A stretch of DNA of 9,624 nucleotides, taken from NCBI GenBank assembly GCA_005779525.1, contig SXIZ01000117.1:1-9624 (forward strand). Direction: 5' to 3'. The position numbers and the translations under genes are program-made. The DNA comes from Methylococcaceae bacterium. Its GTDB lineage: Bacteria; Pseudomonadota; Gammaproteobacteria; Methylococcales; Methylomonadaceae. Every line of letters starts with the position of its first letter. Position 1 is the first letter of the stretch. Shown piece by piece: positions 1-6,021 of this stretch. The notes under the pieces are model-generated. The model did not search any database. It worked only from the letters and a program-made list of their open reading frames with translations, and was not told the origin of the DNA.

Positions 1-894
1 CATAACGGCATCGAATATGGCGATATGCAAATCATTTGCGAAGCTTACCAGTTACTTTCTCAAGGCCTTGGACTGAGTGCCGACGAACTACATACAATTT
101 TTGCACAATGGAACACCGAAAAGCTCAGCTCTTATTTAGTAGAAATCTCCGCTGACATTTTTAATTATAAAGATACCGACGGCACAGCATTATTAGATAA
201 AATCCAAGATACCGCAGGCCAAAAAGGCACAGGTAAATGGACTGCGACTAATGCGCTGGATTTAGGCATTCCTCTAACCTTAATTGGTGAATCAGTTTTT
301 GCGCGTTGCCTTTCTGCATTAAAATCCGAGCGTGTGCGTGCGGCGCAAGTTTTACCGCAACCCACAACAAAATACACTGGCGATAAACAAGCACTGATTG
401 ATGCCGTCGGAGATGCCCTATTTGCTTCAAAAATTATCTCTTATGCCCAAGGCTTTCGCTTAATGCGCGAAGCGGCTAAAGAATTTGGCTGGAAATTAGA
501 TTATGGCGAAATTGCGTTAATGTGGCGCGGCGGCTGCATCATCCGCAGCCGTTTCTTAAATGACATCAAAAAAGCCTACGTCAACAGCCCTGACTTAGAA
601 AATTTATTATTGGATAAATTTTTTACCGATGCCATTACCGATGCTGATGCAGGCTGGCGCAAAGCGATTATCACAGGTATCGAACTGGGCATACCAACAC
701 CTGCGTTTTCTGCCGCACTTGCCTACTTCGATGGCTACCGTAGTGCCCGTTTGCCTGCTAATTTATTGCAAGCACAACGCGATTATTTTGGCGCACATAC
801 TTACGAGCGCATAGACCAGCCCGCAGGTAAATTTTTCCATACCGACTGGACTGGGGAAGGTGGCAACATTTCTTCCACCAACTACAATATTTAA
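1..894 (+). CDS. gnd: 6-phosphogluconate dehydrogenase, decarboxylating (3' part; start lies outside the window)
   Basis: Oxidative decarboxylation of 6-phosphogluconate to ribulose-5-phosphate with reduction of NADP+, cytosolic, last step of the oxidative pentose-phosphate branch. The frame is open from base 1, so the gene is cut by the window edge; the visible 297 residues begin with HNGIEYGDMQ, the substrate-binding motif that follows the catalytic lysine of the family (about residue 186 in E. coli Gnd). The whole NAD(P)-binding Rossmann domain is therefore missing from view. Further family signatures follow: GTGKWTATNALDLG, WRGGCIIRSRFL, and near the C-terminus AYFDGYRSARLPANLLQAQR, DYFGAHTYERID and FFHTDWTG. 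Adding the missing part gives about 480 residues, the long form of the family. The gene ends 55 nt before zwf on the same strand, suggesting cotranscription. The ATG at 25 is internal, not the start. Identification is secure. Confidence 0.96.
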   Translation, partial: HNGIEYGDMQIICEAYQLLSQGLGLSADELHTIFAQWNTEKLSSYLVEISADIFNYKDTDGTALLDKIQDTAGQKGTGKWTATNALDLGIPLTLIGESVFARCLSALKSERVRAAQVLPQPTTKYTGDKQALIDAVGDALFASKIISYAQGFRLMREAAKEFGWKLDYGEIALMWRGGCIIRSRFLNDIKKAYVNSPDLENLLLDKFFTDAITDADAGWRKAIITGIELGIPTPAFSAALAYFDGYRSARLPANLLQAQRDYFGAHTYERIDQPAGKFFHTDWTGEGGNISSTNYNI

Positions 895-913
895 GGTTTA
901 GCTGAACCCTAGC

Positions 914-943
914 AGCCTCTTGCGCCCGTAAGCATAAGAGGCT
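914..943 (+). promoter_or_regulatory. Hairpin in the gnd-zwf gap that contains the zwf ribosome binding site
   Basis: Perfect 8-bp inverted repeat: AGCCTCTT at 914-921 and AAGAGGCT at 936-943, with a 14-nt loop. The right arm contains the zwf Shine-Dalgarno sequence (AAGAGG, 936-941), 8 nt before the ATG at 950. Folding of the mRNA would hide the ribosome binding site. The repeat is seen directly. A role in tuning zwf translation, or as an RNA processing or stability element between cistrons, is inference. No U-tract follows, so it does not look like an intrinsic terminator. Confidence 0.5.
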
Positions 944-949
944 TAATCT

Positions 950-2458
950 ATGACCACCATTTCAGAGCTCACTATGCAAGCCGAACCCTGTACTTATATT
1001 ATCTTTGGCGCCACCGGAAATTTATCCCGCATCAAACTGATGCCAGCACTGTACCATCTGGATGTCGAAAATCGTCTGCCCGAAGGCACCAGAATTGTCG
1101 CCTTGGGCCGCCGCGACTGGGATCAAGCGCAATGGCTTAGCGAAGTTCGCGATATGATTAAAACCAAAATCGGCCAAGATTTTGATGAAAAAGTATTTCA
1201 ACGTTTTAGCGCAAAATTAACCTATCACCGCGGTGACATTTTAAAAGCAGAATGCTATAGCGAACTGAACGCCACGATCAGCCAAGATCATTATCCCAAA
1301 AACATGGCATTTTACTTATCCATCAGCCCCGCTGAATTTGGCGAAGTCATTGGATACTTGAGCGCCGAAGGACTGTTCAAACAGGATCAAGGTTGGCGCC
1401 GTATTATTATTGAAAAACCTTTCGGCTATGATCTCGAAAGCGCCAATGCTTTACAAAAACGCATTAGCCGCTATGTTTCCGAAGAACAAATCTACCGCAT
1501 CGACCATTACCTTGGCAAAGATACCGTACAAAATGTTTTAGTGTTCCGCTTCGCCAATTTAATGATGGAACCCTTGTGGAATCGTAATTATATCGATCAT
1601 ATTCAAATCACACACTCTGAAGAATTAGGTATTAGCACGCGCGGTGGCTACTACGATACCGCTGGCGCGTTGCGTGATATGGTGCAAAGCCATTTACTGC
1701 AATTATTGACCTTAGTCGCCATGGAACCACCCGTCTCTATGGAAGCTGAATCCTTACGCGATGAAAAAGTCAAAGTCCTAAAATCTATTCGCTCTATCCC
1801 TAAAGAAGCAGTACACGCACACGCATTTAGAGCACAATATGCTGCAGGACAAATTCACGGCAAATCGGTCAACGGCTACCTTCAAGAAGACGGCATCCCT
1901 GCAAATAGCGTCACCGAGACCTATGCAGCCATCAAACTCTATATTGACAACTGGCGCTGGCGCGGCATTCCGTTTTACCTACGTACCGGTAAACGCATGA
2001 CCAAATCACAGTCAATTATTTCCATTTGTTTCCGCCATCCGCCGCAACACTTATTTCACGACACGCAGATTCAAACACTGAATCCAAACTGGGTGTTATT
2101 AGGCATTCAACCAGATGAATGCATACGCATAGAAATGACTGCGAAAGAACCCGGCTTGGAAATGCGCACCCGCACCAGTAGCCTAGATGCGAATTATCGC
2201 CAAGGCAACGAAAAATCAACCGATGCTTACGAAAACTTACTGCTAGACGTACTCAAAGGTGATCGCTCACTGTTCTTGCGATTTGATGAAGTAGAATACG
2301 CATGGCGTATTGTGGATCCAATTTTACAAACTTGGGCCGTTGAACGCGACCATATCAGCACCTACCCCGCTGGCTCTTGGGGACCTGCTGAAAGTAGCCG
2401 ACTATTTGACAAAGAAAGCCAATACTGGCGCAGTAGCTTAACACCCGAATGCAAATAA
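950..2458 (+). CDS. zwf: Glucose-6-phosphate 1-dehydrogenase
   Basis: Oxidises glucose-6-phosphate to 6-phosphoglucono-1,5-lactone with NADP+ (or NAD+), the entry step of the oxidative pentose-phosphate pathway; cytosolic. The 502 residues match the normal family length. The N-terminal Rossmann domain opens with the dinucleotide motif FGATGNLSRIKLMPALY (residues 19-35); EKPFG is at 155-159, the active-site signature RIDHYLGK at 183-190, and GALRDMVQSHLLQ at 239-251 with the catalytic histidine at 248. The C-terminal half holds WRGIPFYLRTGKRM, typical of the substrate and structural NADP region. The ATG at 950 is preceded by AAGAGG 8 nt upstream; a second in-frame ATG at codon 9 has no better site. 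It lies 55 nt after gnd, and its last 10 nt overlap pgl, so the three genes probably form one operon. The ribosome binding site lies in a hairpin stem. Confidence 0.97.
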   Translation: MTTISELTMQAEPCTYIIFGATGNLSRIKLMPALYHLDVENRLPEGTRIVALGRRDWDQAQWLSEVRDMIKTKIGQDFDEKVFQRFSAKLTYHRGDILKAECYSELNATISQDHYPKNMAFYLSISPAEFGEVIGYLSAEGLFKQDQGWRRIIIEKPFGYDLESANALQKRISRYVSEEQIYRIDHYLGKDTVQNVLVFRFANLMMEPLWNRNYIDHIQITHSEELGISTRGGYYDTAGALRDMVQSHLLQLLTLVAMEPPVSMEAESLRDEKVKVLKSIRSIPKEAVHAHAFRAQYAAGQIHGKSVNGYLQEDGIPANSVTETYAAIKLYIDNWRWRGIPFYLRTGKRMTKSQSIISICFRHPPQHLFHDTQIQTLNPNWVLLGIQPDECIRIEMTAKEPGLEMRTRTSSLDANYRQGNEKSTDAYENLLLDVLKGDRSLFLRFDEVEYAWRIVDPILQTWAVERDHISTYPAGSWGPAESSRLFDKESQYWRSSLTPECK

Positions 2459-3132
2459 TAAATAACTGGTTTAATTTTGAAACCCCTGAGCGGGTTGCTC
2501 AGGCCGTGTGTGATGACATTTTGCTGCAGGCAGAGCAAGCGATCAGCACACGCGGTCGTTTTAAGATGGTACTCGCAGGCGGCTCTTCGCCTGCCATGCT
2601 CTATCAACTCCTTAGCCAGTATAAGGTAGACTGGAGTAAGTGGTATATTTTTTACGGTGATGAACGTTGCTTACCCCCTGATCACCCAGACCGTAATAGC
2701 GTGATGGCACAACAAGCTTGGCTAAACCATGTAGATATTCCGGCAAACCAAATTTTTACCATTGCTGCAGAATTAGAGCCTAAAAGCGCGGCAGTGCAAT
2801 ATCAGCAACAAATAACACCGTTCCTACCTTTTGACCTGGTGTTATTAGGCATGGGAGAGGATGGGCACACCGCCAGTTTATTTCCTGGACATACCCACAA
2901 AGCTGAAGAAGTCGTGCACGTAGTCACTCACTCCCCCAAACCCCCGCCTGAGCGCATCTCACTGAGCGCCCGTACATTGAGCACAACCCAGCGATTGATA
3001 TTCATGGTTACAGGCGCAAGCAAGCAATCTGCTGTAAACCAATGGCAGGCAGGTGAAGCGCTACCCGTAACAGCAATTGCTCCGGAAGCTGGCGTGGAAA
3101 TTTATATCGACAATGCCGCCCTGGATTTATAA
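2449..3132 (+). CDS. pgl: 6-phosphogluconolactonase (DevB/SOL type)
   Basis: Hydrolyses the product of Zwf, 6-phosphogluconolactone, to 6-phosphogluconate, the substrate of Gnd. At 227 residues it has the usual length of the DevB/SOL family, which shares the glucosamine-6-phosphate isomerase fold. Motifs in order: AGGSSPAMLYQ (43-53), the phosphate-binding loop; FYGDERCLPPDHPDRN (68-83); the hallmark LLGMGEDGHTASLFPG (132-147) with catalytic histidine 140; SPKPPPERISL (162-172); and VTGASK (187-192). The ATG at 2449 lies inside the end of zwf (ATGCAAATAATAA), a 10-nt overlap in another frame, typical of translational coupling. No separate Shine-Dalgarno is evident, which fits reinitiation after zwf. 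This is the last gene of the gnd-zwf-pgl group; no edd or eda follows. Confidence 0.96.
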   Translation: MQIINNWFNFETPERVAQAVCDDILLQAEQAISTRGRFKMVLAGGSSPAMLYQLLSQYKVDWSKWYIFYGDERCLPPDHPDRNSVMAQQAWLNHVDIPANQIFTIAAELEPKSAAVQYQQQITPFLPFDLVLLGMGEDGHTASLFPGHTHKAEEVVHVVTHSPKPPPERISLSARTLSTTQRLIFMVTGASKQSAVNQWQAGEALPVTAIAPEAGVEIYIDNAALDL

Positions 3133-3261
3133 GTGTCAAACCACTCCACGTCATAAATGTTTATCTATGACTCAAACTGTTTGCGGTACGACACAGCCTT
3201 CCAAACCGAATTACTTGTTTTGTTTTTGCATGCTTTTAACGAGTATATTCACAAAATAACC

Positions 3262-3310
3262 TAGTTAATGCGTGCGCACTACTCAAAAATAGCTGCGTAC
3301 ACATTAACTA
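3262..3310. terminator. Long imperfect hairpin downstream of pgl, possible operon end
   Basis: TAGTTAATG (3262-3270) pairs perfectly with CATTAACTA (3302-3310). Past one C-A mismatch, GTGCGCA (3272-3278) pairs with TGCGTAC (3294-3300) with one G-U pair. The stem is 17 positions long, 16 of them paired, and CTA/TAG inside the loop can extend it. No U-run follows directly on the plus strand; on the minus strand the hairpin is followed by GGTTATTTTG. It may mark the 3' end of the gnd-zwf-pgl transcript or protect it, but it is not a textbook intrinsic terminator. Confidence 0.4.
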
Positions 3311-3343
3311 TCCACGCCTTAACCCAAAAAAATTGTTTTTTTA

Positions 3344-3369
3344 GCGGTATTTGCTTTGTAAAATACCGC
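3344..3369. repeat. 9-bp perfect inverted repeat upstream of the DUF5765-like gene
   Basis: GCGGTATTT (3344-3352) and AAATACCGC (3361-3369) form a perfect 9-bp stem with an 8-nt loop. It is preceded on the plus strand by T7 and, 3 nt further left, A7. On the minus strand the order is hairpin, A-tract, then T-tract, so neither strand shows the hairpin-then-U-run order of a normal terminator. It could be an operator or a decayed terminator; the function is unknown. Confidence 0.4.
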
Positions 3370-3499
3370 CCCTGAGTTTGCGCATATCCATTATCCAAGG
3401 CAGCTTGCCATTGTAATGACTCCCTACGCAAATTTAGTAAGCTATACAAAAACATAAAAAAATAAACACCATTCAGGTGAACTTACTGAGGAATTATCT

Positions 3500-4252
3500 A
3501 TGTGTTGGAGCGGAGAAGCATCAGGCGTATTAGCAGCAGCGGGTTTAGCCACTGCCGCCTATGTTGCGATCAAAGGAGAATCTAAAGAACTTTGGATTCC
3601 CCTAACTTATTTTGCCCTAATGGAGTTACTGCAAGCAGTCACTTATATCTACATCGACTTGTGCGACAATCCGAGCAACCAGATACTGACGCTCCTGGGG
3701 TATCTACATGTGTCCTTCCAGCCATTTTTTGTCAATATGGTGGCCATGTACTTTATTCCAGAGAGCGTTAAATTAAAAATACGCACCACGGTCTATACCA
3801 TTTGCGCGATCGGCACTATTTCGATGCTAATCAAAATGTATCCATTTGCTTGGGCAGGCAACTGTAATATCGGAATTGAGGGATTTTGCGGACCCGGCGT
3901 TTGCTCGGTTTCTGGCTCTTGGCATATTGCTTGGCAAATGCCGTTAAATGGACTGTTATCCGACCCCATTACATGGTTATTTAATTTTAATTGGGGTTTA
4001 CACGCTTTAACTTACATATTAGTGTCATTTTGCATGCCATTCTTATATGGTTCGTGGCGCTTTGTGACGTTTCATTACATTATCGGTCCATTAATTTCGG
4101 ATATTACCACCACCGATCCTAATGAATATTCAGCTGTTTGGTGTTTATTTTCGATTGCTTTGTGCGTTTCTGTGATTAAAACTCCCATCCGCAAACATTT
4201 ACATGTTAAAAAATGGCCGTTTTATCACCGCACGGTCAGTGACTCCCTGTAG
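3500..4252 (+). CDS. Multi-pass membrane protein, probable DUF5765 family
   Basis: A 250-residue integral membrane protein of unknown function. From memory, the start MCWSGEAS and the block LLGYLHVSFQPFFVN (65-79) resemble DUF5765; I could not test this. About seven hydrophobic segments can be drawn, near residues 7-24, 31-52, 64-86, 96-116, 157-176, 177-199 and 211-229. Between the fourth and fifth lies a loop rich in Cys, Gly and Trp: C122, C130, C135, then SWHIAW (140-145). Polar residues inside or beside membrane segments, Glu42, His70, Gln74, His142, His168, His192 and Asp206, recall membrane hydrolases of the ceramidase/PAQR kind, but this is speculation. The start is well supported: GAGGA at 3488-3492, 7 nt before the ATG. 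It appears to be transcribed alone, facing a minus-strand miniprotein gene. Confidence 0.85.
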   Translation: MCWSGEASGVLAAAGLATAAYVAIKGESKELWIPLTYFALMELLQAVTYIYIDLCDNPSNQILTLLGYLHVSFQPFFVNMVAMYFIPESVKLKIRTTVYTICAIGTISMLIKMYPFAWAGNCNIGIEGFCGPGVCSVSGSWHIAWQMPLNGLLSDPITWLFNFNWGLHALTYILVSFCMPFLYGSWRFVTFHYIIGPLISDITTTDPNEYSAVWCLFSIALCVSVIKTPIRKHLHVKKWPFYHRTVSDSL

Positions 4253-4267
4253 ACCAAATTCCTAATC

Positions 4268-4311
4268 ATCTACCCCATCGCCAACGCAAACAAGCTGACG
4301 ATGGGGTTGAT
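4268..4311. terminator. Hairpin between two convergent genes, possible bidirectional terminator
   Basis: ATC-T-ACCCCATCG (4268-4280) pairs with CGATGGGGT-T-GAT (4299-4311): 12 of 13 positions pair, with one T-T mismatch and an 18-nt loop. It sits exactly between the stop of the DUF5765-like gene (4252, plus) and the stop of the 36-codon gene (4317, minus). Neither flank has a strong U-run, so if it ends transcription it does so imperfectly or together with Rho. Confidence 0.5.
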
Positions 4312-4316
4312 AACAA

Positions 4317-4427
4317 TTAAATAACAAACATCACCAACATACCCAAGAGTATGACCCCCAAAAAGTAATAGGGTAATAATTTATCATCATCCATACTGCT
4401 TATTTTGTCAGCCAAATTTAATTTCAT
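4317..4427 (-). CDS. Single-pass membrane miniprotein, 36 residues, unknown function
   Basis: A short minus-strand gene: ATG at 4427-4425, TAA at 4319-4317. The N-terminal half, MKLNLADKISSMDDDK, is polar with an acidic DDD cluster. The C-terminal 20 residues, LLPYYFLGVILLGMLVMFVI, form one continuous transmembrane-like helix ending at the stop. A Shine-Dalgarno sequence (GTGAGGTG, with GAGG 7 nt before the ATG) is strong. The gene is on the same strand as the upstream ubiF-like gene, 128 nt beyond its stop, and a promoter-like pair with a perfect TATAAT overlaps that stop. The downstream hairpin (4268-4311) is correctly placed to end it. I do not recognise the family; a role as a small subunit or regulator of a membrane protein is only a guess. 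Most automatic annotation would drop it for its size. Confidence 0.6.
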   Translation of the reverse strand: MKLNLADKISSMDDDKLLPYYFLGVILLGMLVMFVI

Positions 4428-4554
4428 AGCACACCTCACTTATTTTGTTGCACGCCAGTTTCAATCCCGCCACTACATAAAAAAACCATTAATTTTTTTA
4501 AATAGGAACATTTGTAATTTATCCAGAAAGTACAAAAAATCAAGCGTTGCACAG

Positions 4555-4582
4555 ATTATAAAATGGATTCGCCCCGCGCCAA
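4555..4582 (-). promoter_or_regulatory. Sigma70-like promoter candidate for the miniprotein gene
   Basis: On the minus strand TTGGCG (4582-4577, 4 of 6 to TTGACA), a 16-nt spacer and TATAAT (4560-4555, perfect) overlap the end of the ubiF-like gene. Transcription would start near 4548, giving a leader of about 120 nt before the miniprotein ATG. The leader contains an A-T-only inverted repeat (TAAAAAAA/TTTTTTTA, 4478-4500 on the plus strand). This is motif matching only. Confidence 0.4.
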
Positions 4583-5782
4583 TTTGGGTAACTTACCTTC
4601 TAAGCCCATGGCAGCACGCATAATTTTATTTTTTGCAGGCAAAATACGCTCTGCCAGTCCCAGTCCCAAATTGCGGATAAACTTCAACGGCAAAATATCA
4701 TTGCTGAATACATGATAAAAGGCATCCATAACGGTCATCATTTTCAGATTTTCAGTGCGGCGTAATTTTTCATAGCGTTCTAAAACTTGCAGTTCCTGAA
4801 TCGATTCGCCTTGACGCTCTGCAGTTAATAACACCTCAGCTAAAGCCGCGGCATCCAATAGACCAATATTCACTCCCTGCCCTGCCAACGGGTTAATCAT
4901 ATGCGCTGCATCCCCAACCAAAGCCACACCAGTTTTGACATAGCTTTGCGCATGCTGGCATTTCAATGCAAAACTCACTTTACCGTGTATTGCGGTTAAA
5001 CGACCCAAGGTATCTGGAAATGCTGCATATAATTCCGTTAACAGTTCCGCATCTGGCAAAGCCTGCAAACGCCGAACCTCGTCGACCGAGTTATACCAGA
5101 CCAAAGAAGCAAAATGACCCGTTAAAGGCAAAAAGGCCTGAGGTCCACTGGCGACAAAGCGTTGCCAAGTGATATCTTGCTGCGGGTATTCTGTTTCAAC
5201 GTAGATCACTAAAGCATGCTGTTGATAATCACGACTGTTTACTCCAATACCTGCCAACTGCCTTACCCGCGACTGCCCGCCATCTGCTGCAACCAACAAC
5301 TTAGCCTGTAATATTCGACCATCGTTTAATTCTACCGTGCCCGCAGAAGATGACTGCTCCGGCGTATAGCGCATCGCTTTAATACCCACCGGACAAAATA
5401 ACACCACATTATCAAAAGCTTGTAAGCGCTCTAAAAACGCTAATTGGGTCACCCGGTTTTCCACAATATAACCTAGCTCGGGATAGTCGATAGCCGCACT
5501 CGAAAATTCAGTATCGCCAGCCGTTTCCCAGACGCGCATACGTTGAAACGGACACAAGCGCCGCGACTCCACACCCTGCCAGGCTCCTACGGTCTCCATA
5601 ATTTTGCGCGAAGCAATACTTAAAGCAGAAACTCTTAAATCATGAGGTTGCTCAGCATTAAACTCTTCTGGTGTGGATTGCTCAATTACCGCGACCCGTA
5701 GCGGACTATTTCCCAAACTACATGCCAAAGCAGCGCCCACCATACCGCCACCGACAATAATGACATCAAAATTTTCGTTCAT
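4556..5782 (-). CDS. ubiF: UbiF-like FAD-dependent ubiquinone biosynthesis hydroxylase (UbiH/UbiF/UbiI family)
   Basis: Flavin monooxygenase that hydroxylates the aromatic ring of a polyprenylated ubiquinone precursor; in E. coli UbiF acts at C6 on the 3-demethylubiquinol precursor, at the inner membrane within the Ubi complex. The 408 residues compare with 391 in E. coli. Seen: Rossmann motif VIIVGGGMVGAALA (7-20) with Glu34 for the FAD ribose; the DLRVSALS segment (48-55); LGYIVENR (103-110), very UbiF-like; AADGGQSRVRQLAGIG (165-180), the family DG motif; TWQRFVASGPQAFLPL (205-220); and GDAAHMINPLAGQGVN (290-305), the FAD-binding GD motif. Assigning UbiF rather than UbiI or UbiH rests on remembered similarity to E. 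coli UbiF. Start: ATG at 5782 with AAGGGG just upstream (AAGG 6 nt away). It stands alone, divergent from gltB, with the miniprotein gene downstream. Confidence 0.88.
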   Translation of the reverse strand: MNENFDVIIVGGGMVGAALACSLGNSPLRVAVIEQSTPEEFNAEQPHDLRVSALSIASRKIMETVGAWQGVESRRLCPFQRMRVWETAGDTEFSSAAIDYPELGYIVENRVTQLAFLERLQAFDNVVLFCPVGIKAMRYTPEQSSSAGTVELNDGRILQAKLLVAADGGQSRVRQLAGIGVNSRDYQQHALVIYVETEYPQQDITWQRFVASGPQAFLPLTGHFASLVWYNSVDEVRRLQALPDAELLTELYAAFPDTLGRLTAIHGKVSFALKCQHAQSYVKTGVALVGDAAHMINPLAGQGVNIGLLDAAALAEVLLTAERQGESIQELQVLERYEKLRRTENLKMMTVMDAFYHVFSNDILPLKFIRNLGLGLAERILPAKNKIMRAAMGLEGKLPKLARGESIL

Positions 5783-5807
5783 GATTCCCCTTAAGCAAAA
5801 TAGTATC

Positions 5808-5835
5808 TGTATAATGAATTGCGTATAAATGACAG
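5808..5835 (-). promoter_or_regulatory. Sigma70-like promoter candidate for the ubiF-like gene
   Basis: Minus strand: CTGTCA (5835-5830, 4 of 6) and TATACA (5813-5808, 4 of 6) separated by 16 nt. The start point would lie near 5801, about 20 nt before the ATG at 5782. The geometry is good but both hexamers are weak. A TATAAT on the plus strand at 5810-5815 has no matching -35 element. Confidence 0.3.
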
Positions 5836-5929
5836 AGTTTCTGAATAATGATACAATTGATAGGTTTCACTAATCGAAAATTTATAAGCCGACTTAGCAG
5901 CTGTACAAAAATTTTTATCAAAACACAAC

Positions 5930-5946
5930 TTCACCCTAATGGTGTG
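5930..5946. promoter_or_regulatory. NtrC-site-like inverted repeat upstream of gltB
   Basis: TTCACC-CTAAT-GGTGTG resembles the remembered NtrC consensus TGCACC-N5-GGTGCA: 5 of 6 in the left half, 4 of 6 in the right half, and the exact N5 spacing. The inner CACC/GGTG arms are perfectly symmetric. It lies about 75-90 nt before the gltB start, a sensible place to control a nitrogen-assimilation gene. No sigma54 (-24/-12 GG...GC) promoter is evident nearby. It is a motif match only. Confidence 0.3.
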
Positions 5947-5961
5947 ACTCTATCATGTGCT

Positions 5962-5992
5962 TTGTAAAAACACTATACAGCTGTGATTTAAT
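5962..5992 (+). promoter_or_regulatory. Weak sigma70-like promoter candidate for gltB
   Basis: TTGTAA (5962-5967, 4 of 6) and TTTAAT (5987-5992, 5 of 6) lie 19 nt apart, longer than ideal. The start point would fall near 6000, just before the chosen ATG at 6022. An alternative is TTGATA (5857-5862, 5 of 6) with a poor -10 at 5881-5886. Neither is convincing. Confidence 0.2.
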
Positions 5993-6021
5993 ATAGTTTG
6001 AAAGAATCGGGATGGATGGGT

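Larger units (their letters stand above)
3133..3499. other. Intergenic region between pgl and the DUF5765-like gene
   Basis: 367 bases with no convincing gene on either strand. It holds two clear inverted repeats (3262-3310 and 3344-3369, listed separately) and between them an A7-TTG-T7 tract at 3326-3342. A weak sigma70-like pair for the downstream gene is TTGTAA (3411-3416), 16 nt, TTTAGT (3433-3438); I do not trust it strongly. An open frame of 35 codons at 3157-3264 lacks a ribosome binding site. Confidence 0.6.

Noticed and set aside
3157..3264. A 35-codon plus-strand frame (MFIYDSNCLRYD...) after pgl
   Set aside because: It has no Shine-Dalgarno sequence before its ATG, ends inside a hairpin and shows no recognisable feature; chance is the better explanation.
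4459..4474. GTTTCAATCCCGCCAC, which resembles part of some CRISPR repeats
   Set aside because: It occurs only once in the window, with no regularly spaced second copy and no cas genes; it lies in the leader of the miniprotein gene.
4405..4623. A 72-codon plus-strand frame overlapping the end of the ubiF-like gene
   Set aside because: It runs antisense through the miniprotein gene start and the ubiF-like 3' end, has no ribosome binding site and no protein-like character.
5857..5888. TTGATA followed by TATAAG as a gltB promoter
   Set aside because: The spacer between the good hexamers is 20 nt, and at 18 nt the -10 element matches only 3 of 6 positions.
5898..5983. Two CAGCTG palindromes 80 bp apart upstream of gltB
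   Set aside because: A six-base palindrome appearing twice in 100 bases is weak evidence; the flanks do not match and no known regulator fits.
5998..6021. TTG at 5998 as the gltB start
   Set aside because: No ribosome binding site precedes it; the ATG at 6022 has GGATGG 6 nt upstream and gives a normal short propeptide before Cys24.
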